From contig JAGWDQ010000101.1 in NCBI GenBank assembly GCA_018260615.1, forward strand, positions 1-33,651: a stretch of DNA of 33,651 nucleotides, in the 5' to 3' direction. Every line of letters begins with the position of its first letter. Within the stretch, counting starts at the first letter, position 1. The notes beneath the pieces were generated by a model. The model ran no database searches and was not told where the DNA came from. It saw only the letters and a program-made list of their open reading frames with translations. Below, piece by piece: positions 1 through 8,493 of this stretch. Source of the stretch: Candidatus Altarchaeum sp. (GTDB lineage: Archaea > Altiarchaeota > Altiarchaeia > Altiarchaeales > Altiarchaeaceae). The position numbers and the translations under genes were made by a program.

Positions 1-2
1 TA

Positions 3-618
3 GAAACAATAATTAAAATTTTGTCACTTTCCCGTAATATGCCCGCCATAAACATAGATGAAGGAGATACAATAAAAAATAGAGGGAAAAATGAAAATTT
101 CGATAAGTTATGTAATCAGTTAAAAACTCTTAATGAACCAAAAATTACAGATATTATTTTCCATTTGTTAGATTGGTCTGGTGAAGCAAGAAAAAATCCC
201 GTGGATTTTATAATTCAGACGAAGCAAAAAACTTTACAAGATGGGAAATTCCATAATTTTTCTATGCCCCCGGATGATAGTTATTCTCCTCGTGTTGGTG
301 TTACTTACATTTCATTAAACTCTGATGATTCGGAAGAATTAAAAAAAAGATTGCTGACTTTATGCCAAGTAAGGAAATATAAAAGCAAAGGAGATGTTTG
401 GATTGGTTTTGGAAGTTTAAAGGGGAGTGATGAAATGATAGATGCTGTTGTGTTCAGTAATCACAAATGGGAGTGTGATCAAGAATTAGAACAGTTATCA
501 AAAGTCATGTTAGGGGGGAAAAGGACAAGGGAGACAAATAAGAATCGAGAAAAAGATTGGTAGAAACGAAAAGTGTTCTTGCGAAAGTAGACTAAAATAT
601 AAAAAGTGTTGCGGGTAG
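3..618 (+). pseudogene. SEC-C motif protein, 5' truncated by window edge, apparently frameshifted
   Basis: The reading frame is open from the left edge, so the N-terminus may lie outside the window; the first in-window start candidate is a TTG at 21. The frame stops at 561-563. In the next frame, after a G6A4 run at 513-522, an uninterrupted stretch leads to a typical C-terminal SEC-C motif at about 559-618: G-R-N-E-K-C-S-C, then K-Y-K-K-C-C-G and stop. Such motifs bind zinc and normally close a protein exactly like this. Skipping one base in the G run joins the two parts. The remaining ~170 residues match nothing I recognise. Seen: both frames and the Cys pattern. Inferred: that they form one gene broken by a real frameshift, a sequencing indel or programmed slippage. 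Confidence 0.6.
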
Positions 619-1089
619 AACAAATAAGGTGTTTTGGGCTACGGGCATTCACCCCCATTTAATTCCTCTCTATCCTTCGCCCAAAACGAAAAATTTTTCA
701 CTCGAAAACTAATAAAAAGAGGCTTGGAAATACGCTTCGGGGCCGTTGCACTTCATTTTCTTCTGTTATCACTACCGAAAATCACCCTCGCCTAACATAG
801 TCTATCTGGCTCACTCCTGCCATCGCTCGACCCATATTTGCTTCCATAAGTTGAAATAATAAAATGGAATGGAGGCAAACATCAGACATACTGAAACGTT
901 ATATGAAAATGTGACTCCAAATGTCACAAATATTTTTTAACAACGCCTATTTTTAACACGCTCACGTCCTTCGTATCTTTAAATTAAATTTAAAATAGCA
1001 GGAAAGCATAGGATTGATTGCTGCAAATTTTAATCTTTAAATTTTAATCTTTAATGTTAAATTTTATTAAATTTTTAAAACATTTAAAA
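619..1089. other. Gene-free block, GC-richer than its surroundings
   Basis: There is no ORF with coding character. Bases about 620-850 are visibly richer in G and C than the rest of the window. The block contains a 9-bp inverted repeat (GTTTTGGGC at 631-639, GCCCAAAAC at 679-687). A second imperfect palindromic region spans 790-904, with TTTGCTTCCAT at 837-847 facing ATGGAGGCAAA at 869-879. From about 905 the sequence returns to A/T-rich DNA that probably holds the argG promoter. The block may be foreign DNA that arrived with the upstream SEC-C gene. Confidence 0.5.
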
Positions 1090-2325
1090 ATGGATAAAGA
1101 AAAGGTTGTATTGGCATACAGCGGTGGTCTTGATACCTCTGTAATATTAAAATGGCTGATTGAAAAGAACTATGAAGTTATTGCCTACACCTGTAACATC
1201 GGGCAAAATGACTTTGACGAAGATAAAATCAAAGAGAAGGCATTGAATGTCGGAGCAGGTAAATTTTACTCGGTTGATGTCAGAGAGGAATTTGTAAACG
1301 ACTTTGTATTTAAGGCAATAATGGCAAATGCAAAATACGAAGGAAGATATTTGCTCGGAACTGCACTGGCAAGACCGTTAATCGCAAAAAAACAGGTTGA
1401 AATTGCAAGAAAAGAAAATGCACAAATTTTATCACACGGAGCAACGGGAAAAGGCAACGATCAGGTAAGATTTGAACTTGCATATTTAACACTTGCTCCT
1501 GAAATGAAAATTTATGCACCCTGGAAAGACAGGGAATTTCTGGATAAATTTAAAGGAAGGGACGACTTAATTGAATACGCAAAACAAAACAACATTCCGG
1601 TAAAGCAGACAAAAAGCGATCCCTGGAGCACAGATGAAAATTTAATGCACATAAGTTATGAAGCGGGAATTCTTGAAAATCCCATGCAGGAACCATTGGA
1701 AAGAATGTTTCAGCTCACTGTTTCGCCGAAAAATGCTCCTGACAAAGAGACAATAATTGAAATCGTCTTTGAAAAAGGAATTCCTGTTGAAGTCAGAAAT
1801 TTAAGTGACGGAACAGCAAAAAGAGGTGCCTTAAATTTATTTTCTTACCTGAACGAAGTCGGCGGAAAAAACGGAATAGGACGATTGGATATGGTTGAAA
1901 GCAGATATGTCGGAATGAAATCAAGGGGCGTTTATGAAAGTCCTGCAGCAACGATACTTCATACCGCTCATATTGACCTTGAAGGAATGACTATGGACAG
2001 GGAGGTTATGAAAATCAGAGATATGCTTATTCCTTTATATGCTGAAAAAATTTATTGTGGGTACTGGTTCTCGCCGGAAATGGAAATTTTGGGAAAATTT
2101 TTCACCTCAACACAGGATTATGTGTGCGGAACTGTCCGACTTTCACTTTATAAAGGAAATGCAAATGTAATCGGAAGGAAATCCGAATTTTCGCTTTATA
2201 ATGAAGAATTGGTCAGTATGCATGAAAAAGGAAAATACGAACCGGAAAAAGCAAGAGGATTTATAGATATTAATGCGTTGAGATTGCAGATAAATTACGA
2301 AAGAGAAAAAATGGCAAAGAAATAA
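1090..2325 (+). CDS. argG: Argininosuccinate synthase
   Basis: Catalyses ATP-dependent ligation of citrulline and aspartate to argininosuccinate, the penultimate step of arginine synthesis, in the cytoplasm. The ATP-pyrophosphatase loop A-Y-S-G-G-L-D-T-S lies at residues 9-17. Further family blocks follow: the G-T-A-L-A-R-P region, [13 protein letters not shown], and the S-D-P-W-S-T-D-E-N segment. Length is 411 residues, normal for the family. An upstream ATG at 1054 would add 12 atypical residues ([12 protein letters not shown]), so the ATG at 1090 (M-D-K-E-K-V-V) is preferred; it follows an A/T tract with no Shine-Dalgarno. A decayed copy of the last ~110 bases lies at 2656-2776. Confidence 0.96.
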   Translation: MDKEKVVLAYSGGLDTSVILKWLIEKNYEVIAYTCNIGQNDFDEDKIKEKALNVGAGKFYSVDVREEFVNDFVFKAIMANAKYEGRYLLGTALARPLIAKKQVEIARKENAQILSHGATGKGNDQVRFELAYLTLAPEMKIYAPWKDREFLDKFKGRDDLIEYAKQNNIPVKQTKSDPWSTDENLMHISYEAGILENPMQEPLERMFQLTVSPKNAPDKETIIEIVFEKGIPVEVRNLSDGTAKRGALNLFSYLNEVGGKNGIGRLDMVESRYVGMKSRGVYESPAATILHTAHIDLEGMTMDREVMKIRDMLIPLYAEKIYCGYWFSPEMEILGKFFTSTQDYVCGTVRLSLYKGNANVIGRKSEFSLYNEELVSMHEKGKYEPEKARGFIDINALRLQINYEREKMAKK

Positions 2326-2345
2326 TAATATCGAGTTAGGATAAA

Positions 2346-2549
2346 ATGGAGGAATATTCACTTAAAAAATCCGCTGATTCATACAGGAAAGGTAATGTAA
2401 ACATAGAAGAAGCTGCAGTTAGAGCAAAAGTCAGTATATGGAAAATGATGGATTATATAAAGGAGAATAATATAACTCCTCGTCCCGAGACACCAGATGA
2501 AATGGAAGATGGTTTAAAAAGAACAGCAGAAATATTTGGAGATAAATAA
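2346..2549 (+). CDS. UPF0175-like helix-turn-helix protein, probable orphan antitoxin
   Basis: A 67-residue protein with the UPF0175 pattern: an N-terminal helix with S-A-D-S-Y-R-K-G, then N-I-E-E-A-A-V-R-A-K-V-S-I-W-K-M-M-D-Y-I, which reads as a helix-turn-helix, and a short acidic tail. In archaea members of this family usually precede a PIN-domain toxin and act as its antitoxin and repressor. No toxin follows here; the next 100 bases hold only a short GTG-started frame without PIN residues. The gene lies 20 bases after argG and is followed by a degenerate copy of the argG 3' end, so it sits between two direct copies of that end. Family assignment is by pattern only. Confidence 0.7.
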   Translation: MEEYSLKKSADSYRKGNVNIEEAAVRAKVSIWKMMDYIKENNITPRPETPDEMEDGLKRTAEIFGDK

Positions 2550-2655
2550 TAAGTGAGATTATCGGCAATAGAAACGATAGTTTTCGGGTTTGAACTTACA
2601 AATTTAAGTATGAAAAAGAGAGAAATTTTAATTTTTTCGGGGAGAATTTTCACAG

Positions 2656-2776
2656 ATGAGTATGTATGAAAGAGGCAAATACGAGCCGGAAAAGCAAGGG
2701 ATTTATAGATATTAATGCGTTGAGGTTGCAGATAAATTATGAAAGGGAAAAAATGGCAAAGGAAGATAAAATTTAA
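2656..2776 (+). pseudogene. Degenerate duplicate of the argG 3' end
   Basis: This stretch aligns with argG positions about 2213-2325: the segment ATTTATAGATATTAATGCG is identical in both, as are the words encoding [12 protein letters not shown]. Differences are mostly silent third-position changes plus a net 2-base deletion around 2690, which destroys the frame. Both copies end in the same A/T-rich way (taa at 2774-2776 here). It is a non-functional fragment left by a duplication or by integration of the small gene between the copies. Confidence 0.85.
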
Positions 2777-2782
2777 TATGAC

Positions 2783-3637
2783 TTATGTTTTACCGTATCC
2801 GATTAGGTGTATAATATCTTGTCTTAACTCCTGATTAAGTATTCCTCTTTCCAAAAATTTTTCTAAAATTTCAGCATCTACATCGGAGCCGGATTTCATA
2901 ACATATTTTCTTAAGACATCTTCCTTCATCTTTTCATCAATGCATGTGGATTTATCATATAAGTCCAAAATTTCCATAACCTTGTCCCTATTAGATTTGT
3001 CATCTGCTTCACTTAATTGCAGAAACGCTTTATATAAAATTTGTTGCGGAATATTGCTGAAATTTTCTCTTATGATTTTTACAACTTCATCACTTGGATA
3101 TTCGCAAATTTTTGAAAGAACTTCATTTCTAAAATTCGCATCAAATTTATCAAAATTTTCCCTCAAAACCCATACAATAATTTCCTGCACTCCTTTATCA
3201 TTTGTATTTAGAGATTGTGTTATTATATCGTTACGAAGCGATGCAGGAATTAAATTAAAATATGTTCTTAATACCTCAATTGCCAGATTGATATTTTTAT
3301 CTGCAACATGTTTTAAAATTTGCTCTCTTAATTCCTTTGAGACATCTTTAAAATATTCCGAAAAGGCATATTCTGCAATTTCCTGTTCTTTTTCATTTTT
3401 GCTTTTTATGTATTTTTTTAGCAATTTTTCCCTTTCATTCTTTTCTAAATTTAAAAAATTTTTCCCAAATGTACCTAATGTGTCTTCATCCATCCATTTT
3501 TTGCTCATCCATACAAGCAAAATTATTGCACTACTAAAAAGAATTAAAAAAAGCGTTAGAGAAGGGATATTTGTCTGTTGGTCTACCTCTCCTCCCCATC
3601 CTTCAAGTAGTATGTCTGCTATTATTGTTGCTAACAT
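2783..3637 (-). CDS. Membrane-anchored helical-repeat protein
   Basis: Not recognised as a named family. The 284-residue protein has one hydrophobic segment at about residues 25-45 (I-P-S-L-T-L-F-L-I-L-F-S-S-A-I-I-L-L-V-W-M) followed by charged residues. The rest is alpha-helical repeats of about 36 residues with the pattern I/F-P/D-x-x-x-R-N-(D/E)-(I/V)-(I/L)-x-x-(S/L)...(I/V)-x-x-x-(L/I)-R-E-N-F-D/S. This resembles the 33-residue repeats of the proteins at 12016-16388, so it looks like a distant, membrane-tethered cousin, with the repeats probably cytoplasmic. It is the last gene of the minus-strand run starting at purD, 38 bases after the HD gene. Its function is unknown; a scaffold or interaction role is inferred. 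Confidence 0.75.
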   Translation of the reverse strand: MLATIIADILLEGWGGEVDQQTNIPSLTLFLILFSSAIILLVWMSKKWMDEDTLGTFGKNFLNLEKNEREKLLKKYIKSKNEKEQEIAEYAFSEYFKDVSKELREQILKHVADKNINLAIEVLRTYFNLIPASLRNDIITQSLNTNDKGVQEIIVWVLRENFDKFDANFRNEVLSKICEYPSDEVVKIIRENFSNIPQQILYKAFLQLSEADDKSNRDKVMEILDLYDKSTCIDEKMKEDVLRKYVMKSGSDVDAEILEKFLERGILNQELRQDIIHLIGYGKT

Positions 3638-3675
3638 TTTTTCTATATTTTGGCTTTTTGTTTTTATCTAACTTT

Positions 3676-4269
3676 TTATTTTTCTACATCTAAACATTCA
3701 TTCATATTTTCAGTCCTTTTCCGGTAAATTTCCTTTGAAAAATCCAGATAAAGGAAGATAATTTTATCATTTTCAAGACGCCTTTTTAAATTTCTTTCAT
3801 CAATCCTTCTCAAAAAAGCAGTTGCACCGACTTTATCTAATTTATCCGCATCCCATAAAATTTTTGCCTCAATTGTGAGTAAAATTTTCTCATTGTTGTT
3901 GTGGTCGGCAATACTTACTGCGACTTTTTCAATAACCTCCGGCTTGTATGTCAGAGATTTTAAAATTTTTCCCGCAAATGCCCCGCCCTTAACCTCGTGA
4001 TTTTCTTCCTCCTTAAAAACATCGTGAAAGAGCGCAGATAAAAAACAAATTTCTTTACCTGCAACAGGTATTTTTTCCTTTTGTGCTAAATACATGCTCA
4101 CACTTGCAACCCTGAAAGTATGATTCAGTAAATTTACAAAATTTTTATTACGCTTTGACATCTCAGTGATTGCTATTGCCATTGCCTTTCTGCATCTTTC
4201 ATTCGGGATTCCGAATACAAAATTTTCCTCTTTAACTCTTGCTAAAAATTTATTTATATCATCAAACAT
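3676..4269 (-). CDS. HD-domain metal-dependent phosphohydrolase
   Basis: The 197-residue protein has the HD superfamily signature in order: His50 (L-L-N-H-T-F), the His82-Asp83 pair (A-L-F-H-D-V-F), His91, His123 (A-D-H-N-N-N) and Asp140 (W-D-A-D-K-L-D). Such proteins hydrolyse phosphate esters of nucleotides or related substrates using divalent metals; the substrate is not predictable here. Its start overlaps the bud32 stop by 8 bases, so the two are translated together and probably co-regulated. Confidence 0.88.
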   Translation of the reverse strand: MFDDINKFLARVKEENFVFGIPNERCRKAMAIAITEMSKRNKNFVNLLNHTFRVASVSMYLAQKEKIPVAGKEICFLSALFHDVFKEEENHEVKGGAFAGKILKSLTYKPEVIEKVAVSIADHNNNEKILLTIEAKILWDADKLDKVGATAFLRRIDERNLKRRLENDKIIFLYLDFSKEIYRKRTENMNECLDVEK

Positions 4270-4900
4270 TTTCTTCCTCCATGAAATACCTCACTCTTTT
4301 TTTGACCTCCTTAAACCGTTTAAAAATTTGAGCCGCTTTTTGCTCTAATCCGGATTTTTCATATTCCTCTTTATAACCATCAATAACATTCTCAAACAAA
4401 AATCCAAAACCCGTAACATTCAGGGAATGTTCCAGCACAACAAGGTCTGTTGCCTTATCTTCATCTCTTTGTGAAGTAAAAGATAGTCCGAAATCAATAA
4501 TATAAATTTCATGATTTTGAACAATTATATTGGATGTTGTTAGATCGTTATGGATTACATTTAAGCAGTGCATTTTTGCAATTTGCTTCCCGAGTTGCAT
4601 TCCTATGCCGGTTAAGTCATCTTTGTCTTTATCATTTTTAACCTCAATGTCTTTCATTAAATTTCCGTCTATAAATTTCATAAAAATTTTAAAATTTTGT
4701 TCATCTACCTTCACAATGTCGGGAACATTTACCCCTTCGTTTTTCAGTTTTTTCAAAAGACGGCTTTCGCCCGATGTCCTTTTTTTTCTTAATTTTTCGT
4801 CAATTTCTCTAATTCTGTATTCCTTCTTTAGTCGTTCCTTTATTAAAATTTCTCCGTCCCTATACAAATTTGATTCCGCACCTTTTGCTATAAGTTCCAT
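4262..4900 (-). CDS. bud32: KEOPS complex kinase/ATPase Bud32
   Basis: A small atypical kinase of the KEOPS complex, which makes the t6A modification at position 37 of ANN-decoding tRNAs together with Kae1. The N-terminus M-E-L-I-A-K-G-A-E-S-N-L-Y carries the family's G-A-E loop. Catalytic H-N-D-L-T-T-S-N at residues 117-124 and D-F-G at 136-138 are intact, and the protein ends in the basic R-F-K-E-V-K-K-R-V-R-Y typical of archaeal Bud32. It stands alone (212 residues) rather than fused to Kae1. The open frame extends to 4963, but the extra 21 residues do not fit the family, so the ATG at 4900 is chosen. Confidence 0.92.
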   Translation of the reverse strand: MELIAKGAESNLYRDGEILIKERLKKEYRIREIDEKLRKKRTSGESRLLKKLKNEGVNVPDIVKVDEQNFKIFMKFIDGNLMKDIEVKNDKDKDDLTGIGMQLGKQIAKMHCLNVIHNDLTTSNIIVQNHEIYIIDFGLSFTSQRDEDKATDLVVLEHSLNVTGFGFLFENVIDGYKEEYEKSGLEQKAAQIFKRFKEVKKRVRYFMEEENV

Positions 4901-4931
4901 AATAATCATAAATTTACAGATATAAATTTTA

Positions 4932-5249
4932 TCATTCAATAACAACCGCAGTTCCGCTTGCACAAATCATTAACATTCCACCCTGTCCAAGTGATTCATA
5001 ATCCAAATCCACACTTATAACAGCATTTGCTCCCATATCCTCCGCTCTTTTTGACATTTCTTCAATTGATATATCTTTTGCCTTTCTTAATTCCTTTTCA
5101 TAGCCACCAACTCTGCCTCCGATAACATTTCTTATTGATGCTCCGATGTCCTTAAAAACATTTATTCCTACAATTGTTTCTCCGCTTACAATTCCAATAT
5201 ATTTCACAATTCTTTTGCCCTCAATATTCGGTGTTGTTGTAATTAACAT
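4932..5249 (-). CDS. YbjQ/UPF0145 family protein
   Basis: A 105-residue protein with the full family pattern: T-T-T-P-N-I-E-G-K at the start, [10 protein letters not shown], then the glycine-rich G-G-R-V-G-G-Y-E-K segment, [13 protein letters not shown], and a closing strand A-S-G-T-A-V-V-I-E. Members form compact oligomers and are often annotated as putative heavy-metal-binding, but their biochemical role is not established. It lies 34 bases after the STAS-like gene and 31 before bud32 in one directional run. Confidence 0.9.
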   Translation of the reverse strand: MLITTTPNIEGKRIVKYIGIVSGETIVGINVFKDIGASIRNVIGGRVGGYEKELRKAKDISIEEMSKRAEDMGANAVISVDLDYESLGQGGMLMICASGTAVVIE

Positions 5250-5283
5250 TTTAATAACATTTTAAATTTTTAAAAAACGAGAA

Positions 5284-5634
5284 CTAAATTTCAATCACTT
5301 CAACATTGTATTCCTTGTTGAGGTAATTGCTATCTATTTTTAATTTTGGTTTCTTTGCCGCTCTTTCAACTATTTCGGACATCTTTCGGACATCATCACA
5401 CACATTGGCAAGTTCCACCGTAATCCCTTTCCCTTCCAGTTTCAATTTTACCACTCTAAACTCATCGGCGAACGATCTTGATATAAAAGTTACTCCGGAA
5501 AAATCAAATAAGACATTATTGTCATTTGTCTTTTGCAGGACTTCCTCTGTCATTTTCTGTATGTGTCTTGCTTCTTCCCTGGTTCGCATCACTCCTCCCT
5601 CTAAAAATTTGCTTATGTTCATTAACATTTTCAA
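5284..5634 (-). CDS. STAS-like (DUF4325) domain protein
   Basis: A 116-residue single-domain protein with the DUF4325 core F-D-F-S-G-V-T-F-I-S-R-S-F-A-D-E-F at about residues 44-60, preceded by G-G-V-M-R-T-R-E-E-A-R. Proteins of this class are thought to be regulatory partners, often beside GHKL-type ATPases; none is next to it here. The start is ambiguous. ATGs at codons 1, 3 and 5 keep the whole domain. A strong Shine-Dalgarno-like GGAGGAGTG sits directly before the ATG at codon 16 (5589), but starting there would cut the conserved glycines. The longer form is preferred. Confidence 0.78.
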   Translation of the reverse strand: MKMLMNISKFLEGGVMRTREEARHIQKMTEEVLQKTNDNNVLFDFSGVTFISRSFADEFRVVKLKLEGKGITVELANVCDDVRKMSEIVERAAKKPKLKIDSNYLNKEYNVEVIEI

Positions 5635-5664
5635 TTATTGTTTAAATTTTTTATACATCTCTTA

Positions 5665-6966
5665 TCATTTTTTCCTTATCCTTTTCATATGTTCAAGTCG
5701 CTTATTTATCAATTCCTTTGTCCCGATATCCTTTCTGTGTTCTAAATTTCCCTTAACAAATTTCGTTGAATTTTCAGCAATCTTTTCCGCTTCTTCAATT
5801 GTCTCGGCAATTCCTAAAACAGCAATCGCCCTTGAATGTGTGCTGAAAATTTTTCCGTTCTCTTCATAAACGCTCGCATAATAAATTTTTGAATTGAAAC
5901 CAAATTTACTTTCATCAACAGAAATTTCCGTCTGGACAGGATTTTCAGGATAGCCAGCAGGAACCAAATATTTGCAGACAGTTGCTTTATTTTCAAATTT
6001 CAGCCCCGAGCTTAATTTTTTGTCTAAAATTTTTTCAATCCAGTCATCCTTAATTAAAGGCAAAACATTCATCGCTTCCGGGTCTCCAAACCGTGCATTG
6101 AACTCAATAATTTTGACGCCGTCTTTTGTGGCAATGAACTGTCCGTATAAAATTCCGATATACTTTCCGTAATTTGTTCTTAATGTATCAATTACTTTTT
6201 TTAAATTTTTTAGTGCATCGTCATAATCCGTTCGCGTAACAAAAGGCAGCATAAAATTTTTATCCGAATAAGAGCCCATCCCTCCTGTGTTTGGTCCGAC
6301 ATCATTTATGTATGCGGATTTATGATCCTGAACTAATGGACATGCTGCTAAATTTTCTCCGTCGCAAAATGCCTGCAGGGTAAATTCCTCACCTTCAAGT
6401 TTTTCTTCAATTAAGACGAGCTTGTCTTTTTCTAAAATTTCACCTGCATACGCCTTTGCTTCTTTCGCATTATTTAGTTGCTTTCCTACAACCTTTACGC
6501 CTTTTCCGCCGGTCAGTCCGATCGGCTTTACCGCAACATCCTGCAAGTCATCAATAAATTTAAACATCTCTTTAATTTCATTGCTTTTAAAAATTTCAAA
6601 TTTGGGATATCCGTTAATGTTGTATGTTTTCATTAAATTTCTGGCAAATTCCTTACTTGTTTCAAGTCGTGCCAGTGACTTTGTCGGAGAAATGCATGGT
6701 ATTTCGTTTTCCAAAATTTTATCGCTAACTCCTGCTTCAAGCGGTGCTTCGGGACCGATAATTACTGCGTCTGCATTCATACCTTTTGCAAAATGGACTG
6801 CACTTTCGGCATCCAATATATTTCCTATCTTATATTCCCTGCACAATTTAACAATTCCGGGATTTTTGGCAGACATGAAACCATAAAGTTCATATCCGAA
6901 TTTGACAACACTTTCGGCAATTGCATGCTCTCTTGCTCCGTTTCCTATTAATAAAATTTTTTCCAT
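5665..6966 (-). CDS. purD: Phosphoribosylamine-glycine ligase (GAR synthetase)
   Basis: Second step of purine synthesis: ATP-dependent joining of glycine to 5-phosphoribosylamine. The N-terminal domain opens with I-L-L-I-G-N-G-A-R-E-H-A. The phosphate-binding block I-I-G-P-E-A-P-L-E-A-G follows. The ATP-grasp part carries P-N-T-G-G-M-G-S-Y-S and E-F-N-A-R-F-G-D-P-E, which hold ATP and metal. At 433 residues it is full length. It is the first gene of a minus-strand run of six closely spaced genes (gaps of 30-38 bases and one overlap), which may be one transcript. Confidence 0.95.
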   Translation of the reverse strand: MEKILLIGNGAREHAIAESVVKFGYELYGFMSAKNPGIVKLCREYKIGNILDAESAVHFAKGMNADAVIIGPEAPLEAGVSDKILENEIPCISPTKSLARLETSKEFARNLMKTYNINGYPKFEIFKSNEIKEMFKFIDDLQDVAVKPIGLTGGKGVKVVGKQLNNAKEAKAYAGEILEKDKLVLIEEKLEGEEFTLQAFCDGENLAACPLVQDHKSAYINDVGPNTGGMGSYSDKNFMLPFVTRTDYDDALKNLKKVIDTLRTNYGKYIGILYGQFIATKDGVKIIEFNARFGDPEAMNVLPLIKDDWIEKILDKKLSSGLKFENKATVCKYLVPAGYPENPVQTEISVDESKFGFNSKIYYASVYEENGKIFSTHSRAIAVLGIAETIEEAEKIAENSTKFVKGNLEHRKDIGTKELINKRLEHMKRIRKK

Positions 6967-7014
6967 TTTTTTAGAAATTTATAATCATCAATATTGCTAT
7001 CTTTTGATACTCTT

Positions 7015-7545
7015 TTAGCCCACCAGTAAATTGTTTATATTTGGGTCATAGACATTCCAGGCATTAATATTATTATTTCTACAAAAGCCAGCCAGCTTTC
7101 CGTCAGAAGTTAGTATTATTATCTTTTCATCTTTATTGAGCTCTTTTGGACATAAATAGATTGATACATCAGTAAATCCAAATTTTATTAAAATTTTTTC
7201 TTCCTGCAATATCTTATTCATTTCAACATAACATTCGGAACTATTCTTTTTTAAAAAATTTATTGCTACTTCTTTCATCAACTCATAATATTTTTCACCT
7301 TTTACATATTTTTCCAGCCAGTTAGAAAACTCTGCCAAAATTTGCGGCGTTACATATATTTCTCTACCTGATGAGATTTCCCTTATTATCCATTTCATAA
7401 CATCGGATATATTTTTGATGCACGTTTCTTCAGCTGTATTTTGTGGTTTGCTCGCTCTTACGCACTTCTCAAATTCATTTTTACATGAGCGATCCTCGTA
7501 CAGCACTAAAAGAACAAAGACCTTTGCATCTATGACAATAGACAT
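7015..7545 (-). CDS. PIN-domain protein, putative ribonuclease
   Basis: A 176-residue protein with the spaced acidic residues of PIN nucleases: Asp6 in V-I-D-A-K-V-F-V-L-L, Glu72 in I-L-A-E-F, Asp126 in G-F-T-D-V-S-I and Asp148 in L-T-S-D-G-K-L-A-G-F-C. PIN domains are metal-dependent RNases, often toxins or RNA-processing factors. It is preceded, 6 bases away, by an unknown 210-residue gene that does not look like a standard antitoxin, so a toxin role is not assured. It ends 48 bases upstream of the purD start on the same strand. Confidence 0.75.
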   Translation of the reverse strand: MSIVIDAKVFVLLVLYEDRSCKNEFEKCVRASKPQNTAEETCIKNISDVMKWIIREISSGREIYVTPQILAEFSNWLEKYVKGEKYYELMKEVAINFLKKNSSECYVEMNKILQEEKILIKFGFTDVSIYLCPKELNKDEKIIILTSDGKLAGFCRNNNINAWNVYDPNINNLLVG

Positions 7546-7551
7546 TTTGAC

Positions 7552-8184
7552 CTAAATTTTTCTTTCTATTGGTTCTTCAATCATCTTTAAATCAACTTCA
7601 TCACCTACAATTTCAATAACATAAGGAATCACAATAGTCCTTGTTAGTGAATAAAGAATAACTATAGAAAATATTACGCCTTCGTCTTTTGATTTGCACC
7701 ACCCATATACCGGAATAAAATCAAAACTTCTGAAAGTCGTTCCTTTTTCAATGAAGTTCTTTGCCTTTTGGCAGTAATCTTTCATGTCTTTCTCTTTTAT
7801 TTCCTTCCAATAGGGTAAGATCTGTGAAAAATATTTATCAGCAATATCAAAAATATTTATATCTTTAGCACAAGACGCACAAATTTTTCCGTAAGAATTT
7901 ACATAAAAATAAAAACTTGTGCTGCCCTTCATTCCCGCAACCATTTTTTCAGCAATTTTTGCTATTTTTATTTCTCTTGCTACCTCTTCTGTGAGAGCAG
8001 CAAGTTGTTTGGATATTCCTTCAACCCCTAGCATATTCATGAATATTTTTCCTTCAACCACCCACAATTCATCTTTCTTTACAATATTTGATAGAAAAAA
8101 TCCGGATAGTGATCCAAAGACATCGCTTACATAATCTCTTACTATTTCTACCACTTCCTCTTTATTTACAGTTTTAATTACCAT
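7552..8184 (-). CDS. Uncharacterised protein co-transcribed with the PIN gene
   Basis: Not recognised. The 210-residue protein is mixed alpha/beta, with a C-A-S-C pair near residue 102 (G-K-I-C-A-S-C-A-K), a helix-rich first half rich in Lys and Glu, and a hydrophobic beta-like stretch near the end (G-V-I-F-S-I-V-I-L-Y). No signal peptide is visible. Its ATG follows an A/T tract with no Shine-Dalgarno and shares a ~50-base divergent promoter region with the plus-strand gene at 8236. The 6-base gap to the PIN gene implies a two-gene operon and a possible functional pair. Confidence 0.65.
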   Translation of the reverse strand: MVIKTVNKEEVVEIVRDYVSDVFGSLSGFFLSNIVKKDELWVVEGKIFMNMLGVEGISKQLAALTEEVAREIKIAKIAEKMVAGMKGSTSFYFYVNSYGKICASCAKDINIFDIADKYFSQILPYWKEIKEKDMKDYCQKAKNFIEKGTTFRSFDFIPVYGWCKSKDEGVIFSIVILYSLTRTIVIPYVIEIVGDEVDLKMIEEPIERKI

Positions 8185-8235
8185 TTTAAAAATTTTTATT
8201 GCTTTATTACCATTATTAATTTAAATTTAATTAAA

Positions 8236-8493
8236 ATGAATAATTATCCCGCCGAATGTATCGCATTAAGTAAAGGAAAAAAGGAAGTGCGTTTATTTGT
8301 AGAAAGGGGAACTTATGTGAAATACACCTACATATGCCCTGACACAGGAAATATTATTAAAGCAGGCAAGGAAACGATTATTATTAAAGATGATGGTGGA
8401 AAATTTGAAAAAATTTTTCTCATTCCGACAAATGATAAATCATTCACCTCACTTTGTTTGGAGATTTCAAAACAAGTTTTGAAATTGCAATAA
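8236..8493 (+). CDS. Small uncharacterised protein, C-terminus probably frameshifted
   Basis: An 85-residue reading frame (M-N-N-Y-P-A-E-C-I-A-L) of mostly beta-strand character that I cannot assign. After the stop at 8493, another frame open from 8439 to a stop at 8571-8573 reads like a natural continuation (F-G-D-F-K-T-S-F-E-I-A-I-K-T-D-F-D-K-E-K-I-K-E). Joining them through the T-rich stretch at about 8450-8465 would give about 113 residues. Either the gene carries a frameshift, the sequence has a one-base error, or the annotated stop is genuine. It is the only plus-strand gene between 2.8 and 16.4 kb. Confidence 0.5.
   Translation: MNNYPAECIALSKGKKEVRLFVERGTYVKYTYICPDTGNIIKAGKETIIIKDDGGKFEKIFLIPTNDKSFTSLCLEISKQVLKLQ

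Noticed and set aside
2552..2674. Short GTG-started frame after the UPF0175 gene as its toxin
   Set aside because: It has no PIN or other toxin residues and runs into the argG fragment; probably chance.
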